The notes beneath the pieces are model-generated. The model was not told the origin of the DNA. It worked only from the letters and a program-made list of their open reading frames with translations, and searched no databases. Positions 9,265 through 17,517 of a stretch of DNA of 64,000 nucleotides are shown piece after piece. The position numbers were made by a program, and so were the translations under genes. Position 1 is the first letter of the stretch. Each line of letters opens with the position of its first letter. Origin of the DNA: CAVZMO01 sp963776195 (GTDB lineage: Bacteria > Nitrospirota > Thermodesulfovibrionia > Thermodesulfovibrionales > SM23-35). The stretch lies in NCBI GenBank assembly GCA_963776195.1, contig CAVZMO010000023.1, forward strand, positions 8,777 through 72,776, given 5' to 3'.

Positions 9265-10908
9265 ATGAAAAATGATCTTGTACGAATAATCAGTGACGCT
9301 CTGAAGAGGCTTGGCACTGAAACGGTTCCTGCTATAGAGGTAGAAGTGCCGCCGAATGATGCCCTTGGCGATATGGCAACGCCTGTAGCGATGTCTCTCT
9401 CAAAGATACTCAGAAAGCCCCCGAGGAAGATAGCAGAGGAACTCGCAAATTCCATGAAGGATGAACGTGTCTTTGAGAAGATAGACGTAGCAGGACCGGG
9501 ATTCATCAATTTCACTTTTTCCAGGGAGTATCTTCATTCGGAAATAAAAAAGTTGCTCCAATATAAAAGCAGTTTTTTAAGAGAGAACATCGGCAACGGG
9601 AAGAGGGTCCAGATAGAGTTTGTGAGCGCAAACCCGACAGGACCCCTTCATCTCGGGCATGGGAGGGGTGGCGCTACGGGTGAGGCCCTCGCAAATCTCC
9701 TTCAGGCCGCAGGTTTCCATGTTGAGCGGGAATATTATATCAACGACGCGGGCAGACAGGTTAAACTCCTCGGCCTGTCTGTTTTTGCGCGGTATCAGCA
9801 GCAGCTCGGGATGGAATATCCGTTCCCGGAGGATGGCTATAAAGGCGCGTACGTAGAGGAGATAGCGGACAAGATAATTCTCGAAAAGGCCAAGGAATAC
9901 GCGCAGAAAACCTTTGACGAAGTGTCGGAAATTTTTATCGACTATTCGTACAAGAAAATCCTGTCCGATATCAAGGATGACCTGAAACATTTCGGTATAA
10001 TTTTTGACATCTGGCAGAGTGAAAGAGAACTTTTTGAGAGCGGAGAAGTCCAGGAAACTATAGAGGATTTGCGGGCAAAAGGTTATGTTTATGAGAAGGA
10101 AGGCGCAACCTGGTTCATGGCGACTGCGTTCGGAGATGATAAAGACAGGGTAATGATCAAGCAGGATGGGGAGTATACATATTTCACTTCGGATATCGCG
10201 TATCACAGGAAAAAGATAGAAAAGGAATATGATGAACTCATTAATATCTGGGGTGCGGATCATCACGGATATATCCCGAGGATTCAGGCGGTAATCGAGG
10301 CACTCGGCTATCCGAAGGAAAAATTAAAGGTTTTGCTGGTGCAGATGGTTTCTCTCCTGAGAGGCGGCAGGCCCGTCCAGATGTCGAAGAGGGCGGGTGA
10401 ATTTGTGACACTGAGAGAGGTCATTGATGAGGTTGGGGCGGACACGACAAAATTCATTTTTCTTACGAGACGTCCCGACAGTCATCTTGATTTTGATCTT
10501 GAGACGGCCAAGGCACAGTCTTCTGAAAACCCCGTGTTTTATGTGCAGTATGCAAACGCGAGGATAAACAGCATCTTTGCACACGCAAAAGAAAAAGAGA
10601 TCAGTGAGGAGATGCTTTATGATGCGGATCTCCGTACGTTATCGAATCATGAAGAACTTAAAATTATCAAGAAACTCCTGATATATCCGATGGTGTTCGA
10701 AGGTGCCGTGCATGCACACGAGCCGCACAGAATTACATTCTATCTGCAGGAGCTGTCGGGCTTGTTTCATCCCTATTATAATAAATACAGAGTTGTGAGC
10801 GACGATGGGGAGTTGACCAGGTCGAGGCTCGCCCTCTGTGAGGCGGTAAGAGTCGTAATAAAAGACGGACTCGATATACTCGGCATAAGCATCCCCGAAA
10901 AGATGTGA
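9265..10908 (+). CDS. argS: Arginine--tRNA ligase
   Basis: 547 residues, the usual length for bacterial ArgRS. It charges tRNA-Arg with arginine in the cytoplasm. Visible signatures are the N-terminal ArgRS additive domain, the class I HIGH box as HLGHGRGG with the preceding SANPTGP (about residues 121-134), and the KMSKS-like box as QMSKRAG (about residues 372-378). The C-terminal DALR anticodon-binding domain is all-helical and ends in DGLDILGISIPEKM, typical of this family. The gene is intact. It is followed after 40 bases by ilvE in the same direction, possibly co-transcribed. The window's frameshifts do not touch it. Confidence 0.97.
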   Translation: MKNDLVRIISDALKRLGTETVPAIEVEVPPNDALGDMATPVAMSLSKILRKPPRKIAEELANSMKDERVFEKIDVAGPGFINFTFSREYLHSEIKKLLQYKSSFLRENIGNGKRVQIEFVSANPTGPLHLGHGRGGATGEALANLLQAAGFHVEREYYINDAGRQVKLLGLSVFARYQQQLGMEYPFPEDGYKGAYVEEIADKIILEKAKEYAQKTFDEVSEIFIDYSYKKILSDIKDDLKHFGIIFDIWQSERELFESGEVQETIEDLRAKGYVYEKEGATWFMATAFGDDKDRVMIKQDGEYTYFTSDIAYHRKKIEKEYDELINIWGADHHGYIPRIQAVIEALGYPKEKLKVLLVQMVSLLRGGRPVQMSKRAGEFVTLREVIDEVGADTTKFIFLTRRPDSHLDFDLETAKAQSSENPVFYVQYANARINSIFAHAKEKEISEEMLYDADLRTLSNHEELKIIKKLLIYPMVFEGAVHAHEPHRITFYLQELSGLFHPYYNKYRVVSDDGELTRSRLALCEAVRVVIKDGLDILGISIPEKM

Positions 10909-10947
10909 TTGACATTCAGTCCGGTATATTGGTATAAATAAAGCCCT

Positions 10948-11862
10948 ATGATAGAGAAGACAGAGAAGATATGGATGGATGGAAAGCTGGTAGACTGGGA
11001 CAATGCCACAGTGCACGTCCTTACCCACTCCCTTCATTATGGTCTCGGGGTCTTCGAAGGGATTCGATGCTATGAGACCAAAAAAGGTCCCGCAATTTTC
11101 AGGCTCGATGAACATATTGAGAGGCTGTTCGACTCGGCGCATATATTCCTGATCGAAATTCCGTTTTCAAGAGACGAGATCAGAGATGCCGTAATCAAGA
11201 CGGTAAGATTCAATAAAATGAAGGAATGCTATATCAGGCCCCTTGTGTATATCGGATACGGCGCTATGGGTCTTTATCCGAAGGAAAATCCGGTAAGAGT
11301 ATCTGTGGCGGTATGGCCTTGGGGCGCCTATCTCGGTGAAAAAGGGCTCGAAAACGGCATTAAAGTCAAAACATCGTCCTTTATAAGAAACCATGTGAAT
11401 TCAAATATGTCGAGAGGGAAGGTGTGCGGATATTATGTCAATTCGCAGCTCGCAAAGAAAGAGGCGGTCTCCTGTGGATATGACGAGGCTGTTCTGCTTG
11501 ACACCGAAGGGTATGTTTCAGAGGGAAGCGGTGAGAATATCTTTATTGTGAGAAACGGGATATTAAAGACTACGCCATTGACCTCGATCCTTGAGGGAAT
11601 CACAAGGGACAGCATTATAAAAATTGCGAGTGACGAGAGAATTGGCGTTGTTGAAGAGCGTTTTAGCAGAGATGAACTCTATATCTCTGATGAGGCATTT
11701 TTTACCGGTACGGCCGCGGAGGTTACCCCGATTAGAGAAGCTGACGGCAGGGCCATAGGTACCGGTGGACGCGGTGAAATAACGAAGAAACTCCAGTCCA
11801 TATTCTTTGACGTTGTGAAAGGCAGGAACAAGAAATACGAAGCGTGGTTGACGAAGGTTTGA
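10948..11862 (+). CDS. ilvE: Branched-chain amino acid aminotransferase
   Basis: 304 residues, the normal length for fold-IV PLP transaminases of the IlvE family. The enzyme catalyses the last step of leucine, isoleucine and valine synthesis with glutamate as amino donor. Evidence: the start pattern WMDGKLVDWDNATVHVLTH, GVFEGIRCY, and GKVCGYYVNSQLAKKEA, whose Lys near residue 157 is the expected PLP-binding lysine. The classic EGSGENIF and LEGITRD motifs (phosphate and substrate binding) and FFTGTAAEVTPI near the C terminus follow. The gene is intact. It ends in a strong bidirectional hairpin (11900-11935) shared with the convergent cytochrome gene. Confidence 0.96.
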   Translation: MIEKTEKIWMDGKLVDWDNATVHVLTHSLHYGLGVFEGIRCYETKKGPAIFRLDEHIERLFDSAHIFLIEIPFSRDEIRDAVIKTVRFNKMKECYIRPLVYIGYGAMGLYPKENPVRVSVAVWPWGAYLGEKGLENGIKVKTSSFIRNHVNSNMSRGKVCGYYVNSQLAKKEAVSCGYDEAVLLDTEGYVSEGSGENIFIVRNGILKTTPLTSILEGITRDSIIKIASDERIGVVEERFSRDELYISDEAFFTGTAAEVTPIREADGRAIGTGGRGEITKKLQSIFFDVVKGRNKKYEAWLTKV

Positions 11863-11899
11863 TTTAACGGGTTTGTTTAAAAGAAAGTTTGATTGAATC

Positions 11900-11935
11900 G
11901 GGGGTATAGATAGCGTTCTATACCCCCTTTTTTTT
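11900..11935 (+). terminator. Strong bidirectional intrinsic terminator between ilvE and the cytochrome
   Basis: An 11-bp perfect stem, GGGGGTATAGA (11900-11910) with TCTATACCCCC (11917-11927), a 6-base loop and eight T residues. The T-tract overlaps the stop codon of the convergent cytochrome gene. It terminates plus-strand transcription; the minus strand lacks an equally long T-run. Confidence 0.9.
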
Positions 11936-12323
11936 ACTTCTTTTCTTCTTTCGGTGCTTCGGGTGCGGCTTTCGGTGCTTCAGGTGCGGCTTTCATATGG
12001 CACTTTCCGCAGTCTTTTTCATCAGACTGTGAAAATACTACTTTGCCGTCATGTTCTTTGCCGTCATGGCATTTCCCGCAGTAATCCGGTTTGCCGTGGT
12101 CTTCCTTTGTCATCTTGAATGAACCCTTCTTCATGCCGAAGGGTTTGGGATGGCAATCGGCGCACTTTAACCCCTGTTTAGCGCCGTGCGTGTCTCCGTT
12201 AAAGGTAACCTTGCCCTGGTCTCCGCCCGGATACTCGACTGTCTTTCCGGGTGCAACGGCCATCGCACTGCCGACAAAGGCAAGGGCGACTAAAATACTC
12301 AAGAAGATTGTTGCGATTTTCAT
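11934..12323 (-). CDS. Periplasmic triheme c7-type cytochrome
   Basis: 129 residues with a clear signal peptide (basic MKIATIFL, hydrophobic core, cleavage after SAMA). Three CxxCH heme sites are visible: CADCH, CGKCH and CGKCH, with extra histidines (TFNGDTHG, KEDHG) fitting bis-His ligation as in c7/c3-type cytochromes. The spacing and the VTF..DTH..KQGLKCADCH pattern match the triheme c7 repeat seen in Geobacter PpcA-like and 'nanowire'-type cytochromes, so a role in periplasmic electron transfer is likely. The C-terminal tail is a low-complexity PEAPK repeat rich in Pro, Ala, Glu and Lys. The start is well set by AAAGGAGGTGAG eight bases upstream of the ATG. Confidence 0.9.
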   Translation of the reverse strand: MKIATIFLSILVALAFVGSAMAVAPGKTVEYPGGDQGKVTFNGDTHGAKQGLKCADCHPKPFGMKKGSFKMTKEDHGKPDYCGKCHDGKEHDGKVVFSQSDEKDCGKCHMKAAPEAPKAAPEAPKEEKK

Positions 12324-12656
12324 TAATTCTCACCTCCTTTCATAAAAGCTGAAATATCGAGACATAAACAAATTCCATACCAATTAATCTTAAGCCTTCG
12401 AAGAGCTTATTACAATATAAAATTTCCCTAAACAGGGAGGGTGTCTCTATTTAAGGAATGTTCTAGAAAGACTATATGAAAAAATTTTTGTGTTGTCAAG
12501 GTTATGTGGCGAATTGAACATTTTCGACAGAGCTCATCCTGAGATGACATTGAGATGATACAATAAATAAAGCAGGTAGTTCAGTTCCAATGGCCGAAGC
12601 GCTGGATTCTCTCCACTTTCTTGAATTCTCAAGGATGTTAATGTAATATTAAATCT
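12324..12656. other. Divergent promoter region, cytochrome / galU
   Basis: No gene is present in this AT-rich stretch between divergently oriented genes. It holds the strong ribosome site of the cytochrome (complement of 12328-12340) and must hold promoters for both directions. I could not single out a confident -35/-10 pair. Confidence 0.5.
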
Positions 12657-13535
12657 ATGAAAAAGTTAATCGGAAAAGCTATATTGCCTGCCGGGGGGCT
12701 CGGTACAAGATTTCTCCCTGCGACCAAGGCCTCTCCGAAGGAGATGCTGCCTATAGTCGACAAACCTATGATACAGTATGCAGTTGAGGAAGCGCAGGCA
12801 TGCGGGATCGAAGAGTTTATCATCATTACAGGGAAAAACAAGAGGGCGATAGAAGACCATTTTGATACTGCTTTTAAACTCGAAGAAAGTTTGAAAAAGT
12901 CGGGTAAAAAGGGACTTCTTGAGGAAATAAACCGGTTGAACCATCTGAACTTCGCCTATATAAGGCAGAGAGAGGCCCTGGGTCTCGGCCATGCGATACT
13001 CTGCGCTAAACCGTTTGTAAAAGATGAGCCTTTTGCCGTGCTCTTGAGTGACGATATTATAGATCCCGGAGATCGTCTTCTTAAGGACATGATTAACCTG
13101 TATAAGGAATTCGACTCACCCATCCTTGCTTTGCAAAAAGTCCCCCGGTCGGAGGTGAACAAGTACGGCATTGTCGATGGAGTAAAAGTGAGAGATAATG
13201 TATTCAGGATTAACAATCTCGTAGAAAAGCCTTCCGTGTCAAGTGCGCCTTCGGATATGGCGATCATTGGGAGGTATATTCTTACGTCTGATATTTTTGA
13301 TGTGCTCGACGGTGTCAGTCCGGGAAAAGGCGGAGAGATACAGTTGACGGATGCACTGTATGACCTGCTGAAAAGACGGCAAATATACGGTTATCTTTTT
13401 ACGGGGAGAAGGTACGACGCGGGCGATAAAGTGGGCTATCTTAAGGCAACCGTTGATCTTGCATTAAAGAACCCGCAGGTCTCCGGACCATTTAAAGAGT
13501 ATCTTATCGAAATTGCGGAACGATTTAAAAAATAG
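12657..13535 (+). CDS. galU: UTP--glucose-1-phosphate uridylyltransferase
   Basis: 292 residues, the usual GalU length. The enzyme makes UDP-glucose from UTP and glucose-1-phosphate, feeding surface polysaccharide and lipid A-core synthesis. The nucleotidyltransferase signature GGLGTRFLPATKASPKEMLP is at residues 12-31, followed by VDKPMIQYAVEEA. The metal/nucleotide region shows LLSDDIID, and VEKP plus GEIQLTDAL are typical substrate-binding stretches. The gene is complete and lies 15 bases upstream of lon on the same strand, probably in an operon. The upstream ATG choice follows the family N terminus (KKLIGKAILPAGG). Confidence 0.96.
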   Translation: MKKLIGKAILPAGGLGTRFLPATKASPKEMLPIVDKPMIQYAVEEAQACGIEEFIIITGKNKRAIEDHFDTAFKLEESLKKSGKKGLLEEINRLNHLNFAYIRQREALGLGHAILCAKPFVKDEPFAVLLSDDIIDPGDRLLKDMINLYKEFDSPILALQKVPRSEVNKYGIVDGVKVRDNVFRINNLVEKPSVSSAPSDMAIIGRYILTSDIFDVLDGVSPGKGGEIQLTDALYDLLKRRQIYGYLFTGRRYDAGDKVGYLKATVDLALKNPQVSGPFKEYLIEIAERFKK

Positions 13536-13550
13536 GACAGAGGAGTTGAT

Positions 13551-15974
13551 ATGGTAAATGTAATGGAAGCAGAACAGAAGATTGATAAAGAGATAGAGAT
13601 ACCCGATAACTTGCCTGTACTCCCGGTAAGGGACATTGTTGTATTCCCTTATATGATACTCCCTCTTTTTGTGGGAAGGGAGATGTCGATAAAGGCTATA
13701 GAACATTCGCTCAGTTCGAACAGAATGGTGCTTCTCCTGACGCAAAAGGATGTTAATATCGAAAACCCGACACCTGAAGAGCTTTTCTCTGTAGGCACCG
13801 TTGCCCTTGTTATGAGGATGCTCAAGCTGCCTGACGGAAGGGTAAAGATCCTCGTACAGGGGTTGTCAAAAGCAAAGGCGTTAAATTATTCACAGACCGA
13901 GCCTTTCTTTAAAGCCGACATAGAGAAGATCGAAGATCAAAAATATGAAAAGCTCACGATAGAAGATGAAGCTCTCATAAGGAATGTGAAGGGACAATTG
14001 GAAAAGGTTGTTTCTCTGGGAAAGTCGATACTTCCCGACATAATGGGTATTGTAGAAAATATCGAAGACCCCGGAAGGCTCGCAGACCTAGTTGCTTCGA
14101 ATATGGGGTTAAAAACGGAACAGTCACAGGAGATACTCGAGATAGCAGACCCGGTCCAGAGATTGAAGCGGGTGAGCGAGATATTAGCAAGGGAGATCGA
14201 GCTCCTGACGGTCCAGCAGAAAATTCAGTCGGAGGCCAGGGGCGAGATAGATAAGACGCAGCGAGAATACTTCCTGAGAGAACAGCTCAAAGCGATACAG
14301 AAAGAACTCGGAGATATCGATGAAAGGGCGGAAGAGATAAGGGAGTTCAGGAAGAAGATCGAAGATGCAAAAATGCCTGAAAAGGTGCTGAAGGAAGCGG
14401 AGAAACAGCTTAAGCGTATCGAAAAGATGCATCCTGACAGTGCAGAGGCGGCGACTGTGAGAACATATCTTGACTGGCTGGTTGAGTTGCCCTGGGCCAA
14501 ATCCACGACGGACAATCTTGACATAAAGGCTGCGGAAAAGGTCCTGAACGATGACCATTATGATCTCGAGAAGGTGAAGGAACGCATTTTGGAGTATCTG
14601 AGTGTCAGAAAATTAAAGGAAAAGATGAAGGGACCGATCATCTGCTTCATCGGACCGCCAGGTGTCGGGAAAACATCTCTCGGCAAATCAATAGCACGGG
14701 CATTGGGAAGAGAGTTTGTCCGTATGTCTCTCGGAGGGGTCAGGGACGAAGCGGAGATCAGGGGCCACCGGAGGACTTACGTCGGTGCGCTTCCGGGCAG
14801 GATTATACAGGGCATTAAGACAGCGGGGACAAATAACCCGGTTTTCATGCTCGATGAGATCGATAAAATAGGAATGGATTTCAGGGGAGACCCGTCGTCA
14901 GCCCTCTTAGAGGTGCTTGATCCTGAACAGAACTTCTCTTTCGCTGATCATTACCTTGCGGTCCCCTTCGATCTCTCAAGGGTCATGTTTATTACCACAG
15001 GCAATCTTATGGATACCATACCGAGTCCTTTGAGGGACAGGATGGAGATAATATATCTCTCGGGCTATACAGCAGAAGAAAAACTCGGTATTGCAAAGAA
15101 CTATCTGATACCCAAACAGCTTGACGAGCATGGCTTGAGCAGTAAGATCCTCAAGATAACAGACCCGGGACTTTTCAATCTGATTTCTCAATATACGAGG
15201 GAAGCGGGCGTCAGAAACCTTGAGCGGGAAATAGCGAACCTCTGCAGAAAGGTCGCAAAAAAGATCGCTGAAGGTAAAGATCGGGTTTATGTGATAACTG
15301 CACAGAACGTCCATAGATATCTCGGTGTTCCTAAATACCTCCCCGAAGAAGAGATGGAAAAGGATGAGGTCGGAGTTTCTACCGGACTTGCATGGACCGA
15401 GGCGGGAGGAGATATTATTTATATAGAAGCTACGACCATGAAAGGAAGGGGCCATCTTACCCTGACCGGGCAGCTCGGAGATGTCATGAAAGAATCAGCG
15501 CAGGCTGCTTTGAGTTATATCAGATCAAGGGCAAGTAAACTCGGTATAAAAGACGAGGTATTTTCTAAATTAGATCTCCATATCCATGTCCCGGCGGGCG
15601 CGATACCGAAAGACGGGCCTTCAGCAGGTATTACAATGGCCACTGCTATTGCCTCGGCACTTACAGGAAGACCTGTAAATAAAAATGTCGCCTTGACCGG
15701 AGAGGTGACGCTGAGAGGAAGGGTCCTTCCGATCGGAGGTTTAAAGGAAAAGGCCCTTGCAGCAAAGAGGATGGGAATAAACAAGGTAATTGTCCCATTG
15801 AGGAACAAAAAAGACCTGGAGGATATTCCCAAGTACATCAAAAAGGATATGGAATTTATCTTTGCGGAAACAATGGATGATGTGCTGAAGTTTGCGTTGA
15901 AAAAAGCCGAGCATAAAAAGCCAAAAAAAGTTGTAACGGCCCGCCGGTCATCAGTCAAAAGGAAATCACGATAG
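13551..15974 (+). CDS. lon: ATP-dependent protease Lon
   Basis: 807 residues, the typical length of LonA. It is a cytoplasmic homohexameric AAA+ protease that degrades damaged and short-lived regulatory proteins. Domains in order: N-terminal substrate-binding LON domain (about 18-210, starting LPVLPVRDIVVFP), a coiled-coil region, the AAA+ module with Walker A GPPGVGKTS (about 368-376) and Walker B FMLDEIDK, and the C-terminal protease with PKDGPSAGI (catalytic Ser691) and GGLKEKALAA (catalytic Lys in KEK, about 734). The C-terminal tail is very basic. An ATG at 13551 and a second at 13563 are both possible starts; GAGG upstream fits the first. Intact. Confidence 0.97.
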   Translation: MVNVMEAEQKIDKEIEIPDNLPVLPVRDIVVFPYMILPLFVGREMSIKAIEHSLSSNRMVLLLTQKDVNIENPTPEELFSVGTVALVMRMLKLPDGRVKILVQGLSKAKALNYSQTEPFFKADIEKIEDQKYEKLTIEDEALIRNVKGQLEKVVSLGKSILPDIMGIVENIEDPGRLADLVASNMGLKTEQSQEILEIADPVQRLKRVSEILAREIELLTVQQKIQSEARGEIDKTQREYFLREQLKAIQKELGDIDERAEEIREFRKKIEDAKMPEKVLKEAEKQLKRIEKMHPDSAEAATVRTYLDWLVELPWAKSTTDNLDIKAAEKVLNDDHYDLEKVKERILEYLSVRKLKEKMKGPIICFIGPPGVGKTSLGKSIARALGREFVRMSLGGVRDEAEIRGHRRTYVGALPGRIIQGIKTAGTNNPVFMLDEIDKIGMDFRGDPSSALLEVLDPEQNFSFADHYLAVPFDLSRVMFITTGNLMDTIPSPLRDRMEIIYLSGYTAEEKLGIAKNYLIPKQLDEHGLSSKILKITDPGLFNLISQYTREAGVRNLEREIANLCRKVAKKIAEGKDRVYVITAQNVHRYLGVPKYLPEEEMEKDEVGVSTGLAWTEAGGDIIYIEATTMKGRGHLTLTGQLGDVMKESAQAALSYIRSRASKLGIKDEVFSKLDLHIHVPAGAIPKDGPSAGITMATAIASALTGRPVNKNVALTGEVTLRGRVLPIGGLKEKALAAKRMGINKVIVPLRNKKDLEDIPKYIKKDMEFIFAETMDDVLKFALKKAEHKKPKKVVTARRSSVKRKSR

Positions 15975-16089
15975 GATAAAGGCTGACCAAACGGCATTAT
16001 ATTATATAATTACACGGCTGCCATGCCTCATCGATCTGTCAAAACGTTTACCAGCCTTTGGTTGGCAAAGGAAATTGGAACCAATACTA

Positions 16090-16132
16090 ACCCCTCTGTG
16101 CTCCCCATACCAAAAGGGGAAGTAGGAGGGGT
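16090..16132. repeat. Nested palindrome upstream of thiL
   Basis: Outer arms ACCCCTC (16090-16096) and GAGGGGT (16126-16132), inner arms TCCCC (16102-16106) and GGGGA (16116-16120). The architecture and the right arm closely resemble a second palindrome inside thiL (16748-16783), so both appear to be members of one dispersed palindromic repeat family. It lies 19 bases before the thiL start. Confidence 0.65.
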
Positions 16133-16150
16133 AGATTATTATAAAGACTG

Positions 16151-17254
16151 ATGTCTTCCACTAAGCTTTCCCAGATCGGCGAACTATCACTTTTAGAGCA
16201 GATAAGAAAAAAGTTTGGGAGAAAGTCAAGAAATGTTCTTGTCGGCATAGGTGATGACGCCGCCGTATTAAGGCCTAGAGATGAATACCCCCTCATCACT
16301 ACCGATATGATGGTCGAAGGGGTTCATTTCGATCTTCGATTTGTGACGGCATATCAACTCGGGTTCAAGTTGATATCAGTCAATGTCAGTGATATATACG
16401 CTATGGGAGGAAAGCCTTCCTCCGTCCTTCTGAATATCGCGATGAGCGGGAATACAACGAAGGAATTCTTAGATGCTTTTTTCGACGGTGTTTCGGATGC
16501 AATGAAGGTATACCGCATCCGGCTTATCGGAGGCGATATTTCCTCCGCTGATAAAGGCATGTCGGTATCGGCTACGCTTATCGGATATACGAAAAAATAC
16601 ATAAAACGTTCCGGAGCAAATGTCGGTGATAAAATTTATGTAACGGGCAATCTCGGTGATTCGGCCTGCGGCCTTGAATTATTGAAGAAGATTAAGAGAC
16701 CCATGCCCAGCGAGAATAAAGGGTCAATGTTCTCTGGTCAACGCGCAACACCCTCTCTCAGCAAGAGGGGAAATAAAGGGTGTCTGAATTCAGATATTCA
16801 CGTTTTGAATTACGATCTTTCCCACTTGGGATTGTCCTGGAAAGTAATTGAACCGTTGTTGAGAAGGCATCTCTTGCCTGTGGCAAGAAACCCGAAAAAA
16901 ATATTTAGGATTGCTACTTCCATGATAGACATAAGTGACGGCCTGCTGATCGATCTGTCGAGGCTGTGCGATGAAAGTGGCGTTGGGGCAAGGATATACG
17001 AAAAAAATATCCCGATATCTCTTGAACTGAGAAGGGCGGCAGCGAATATCGGTATCGACCCCCTGGAATTGGCATTGTCAGGCGGTGAAGATTATGAACT
17101 TTTGTTCACCGTTCCCGCCGTAAAAAGGGTGCAAGCAATATATATCGGAGATGTTATAGAATCAGGAAGAATTATTGTTGATGGGGAGGGGAGGGAGAGA
17201 TTCTTTTCAGCGGAAGGTTATCGGCACTTTTCAAAAAAGAAAGATACAGTATGA
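16151..17254 (+). CDS. thiL: Thiamine-monophosphate kinase with an in-frame palindrome-derived insert
   Basis: 367 residues. ThiL phosphorylates thiamine monophosphate to the diphosphate cofactor. Evidence: GIGDDAAVL near residue 32, TTDMMVEGVHF, NVSDIYAMGGKP and GGDISSA are the metal- and ATP-binding motifs of the ThiL/PurM superfamily, and MIDISDGLLIDL and LSGGEDYELLF complete the set. It is about 35-40 residues longer than usual. The excess lies between LGDSACGLELLKK and HLLPVARNP and corresponds to a DNA palindrome (16748-16783) that stays in frame. The insert sits in a region that is variable in the family, so activity may survive. The stop overlaps the start of the next small gene. Confidence 0.93.
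   Translation: MSSTKLSQIGELSLLEQIRKKFGRKSRNVLVGIGDDAAVLRPRDEYPLITTDMMVEGVHFDLRFVTAYQLGFKLISVNVSDIYAMGGKPSSVLLNIAMSGNTTKEFLDAFFDGVSDAMKVYRIRLIGGDISSADKGMSVSATLIGYTKKYIKRSGANVGDKIYVTGNLGDSACGLELLKKIKRPMPSENKGSMFSGQRATPSLSKRGNKGCLNSDIHVLNYDLSHLGLSWKVIEPLLRRHLLPVARNPKKIFRIATSMIDISDGLLIDLSRLCDESGVGARIYEKNIPISLELRRAAANIGIDPLELALSGGEDYELLFTVPAVKRVQAIYIGDVIESGRIIVDGEGRERFFSAEGYRHFSKKKDTV
16748..16783. repeat. Palindromic repeat inserted in frame inside thiL
   Basis: ACACCCT (16748-16754) pairs with AGGGTGT (16777-16783), with a nested inner stem (CCTCT with AGAGG) around 16752-16768. The right half, AGGGGAAATAAAGGGTGT, resembles the right half of the palindrome at 16090-16132. It adds the residues ATPSLSKRGNKGC to ThiL without breaking the frame, much like Rickettsia palindromic elements. 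Confidence 0.65.
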
Positions 17255-17442
17255 ACAAATATCAAAAAATTGCCTTGTTTGCAGGACTCGTTATACTGGG
17301 GCTCCTCTTCGGAAAAACGGTAACTCAGGTCGGGTTTAGGGCCATCGGATCGCTCTTCTCACTCATGGGCAAATTTTTGATCGTCATAATAGCGATACTC
17401 ATGGTCATTTCTTTTTTGAAAAAAGGCAGGAAGAACAAATGA
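17251..17442 (+). CDS. Small two-TM membrane protein of unknown function
   Basis: 63 residues. Its ATG overlaps the thiL stop (ATGA arrangement), so it is almost surely translated from the same transcript. Two hydrophobic segments (about residues 7-24 and 37-56) flank a short loop, and the C terminus is strongly basic (KKGRKNK). I do not recognise the family. The tight coupling to thiL and the absence of frame damage argue that it is real. Confidence 0.6.
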   Translation: MNKYQKIALFAGLVILGLLFGKTVTQVGFRAIGSLFSLMGKFLIVIIAILMVISFLKKGRKNK

Positions 17443-17517
17443 ATACTTTCCAAAGCCAACTTGCGGTTGCTGATAGTCCTTCTGCATGTATGCCTGACAT
17501 CAACTGCTCTCTTCGGG

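Noticed and set aside
9577..10266. A 229-codon minus-strand frame inside argS
   Set aside because: Antisense shadow of a fully conserved argS; no ribosome site and no recognisable domain.
14184..14558. Long minus-strand frames inside lon
   Set aside because: Shadows of lon codon usage; lon is complete with catalytic motifs.
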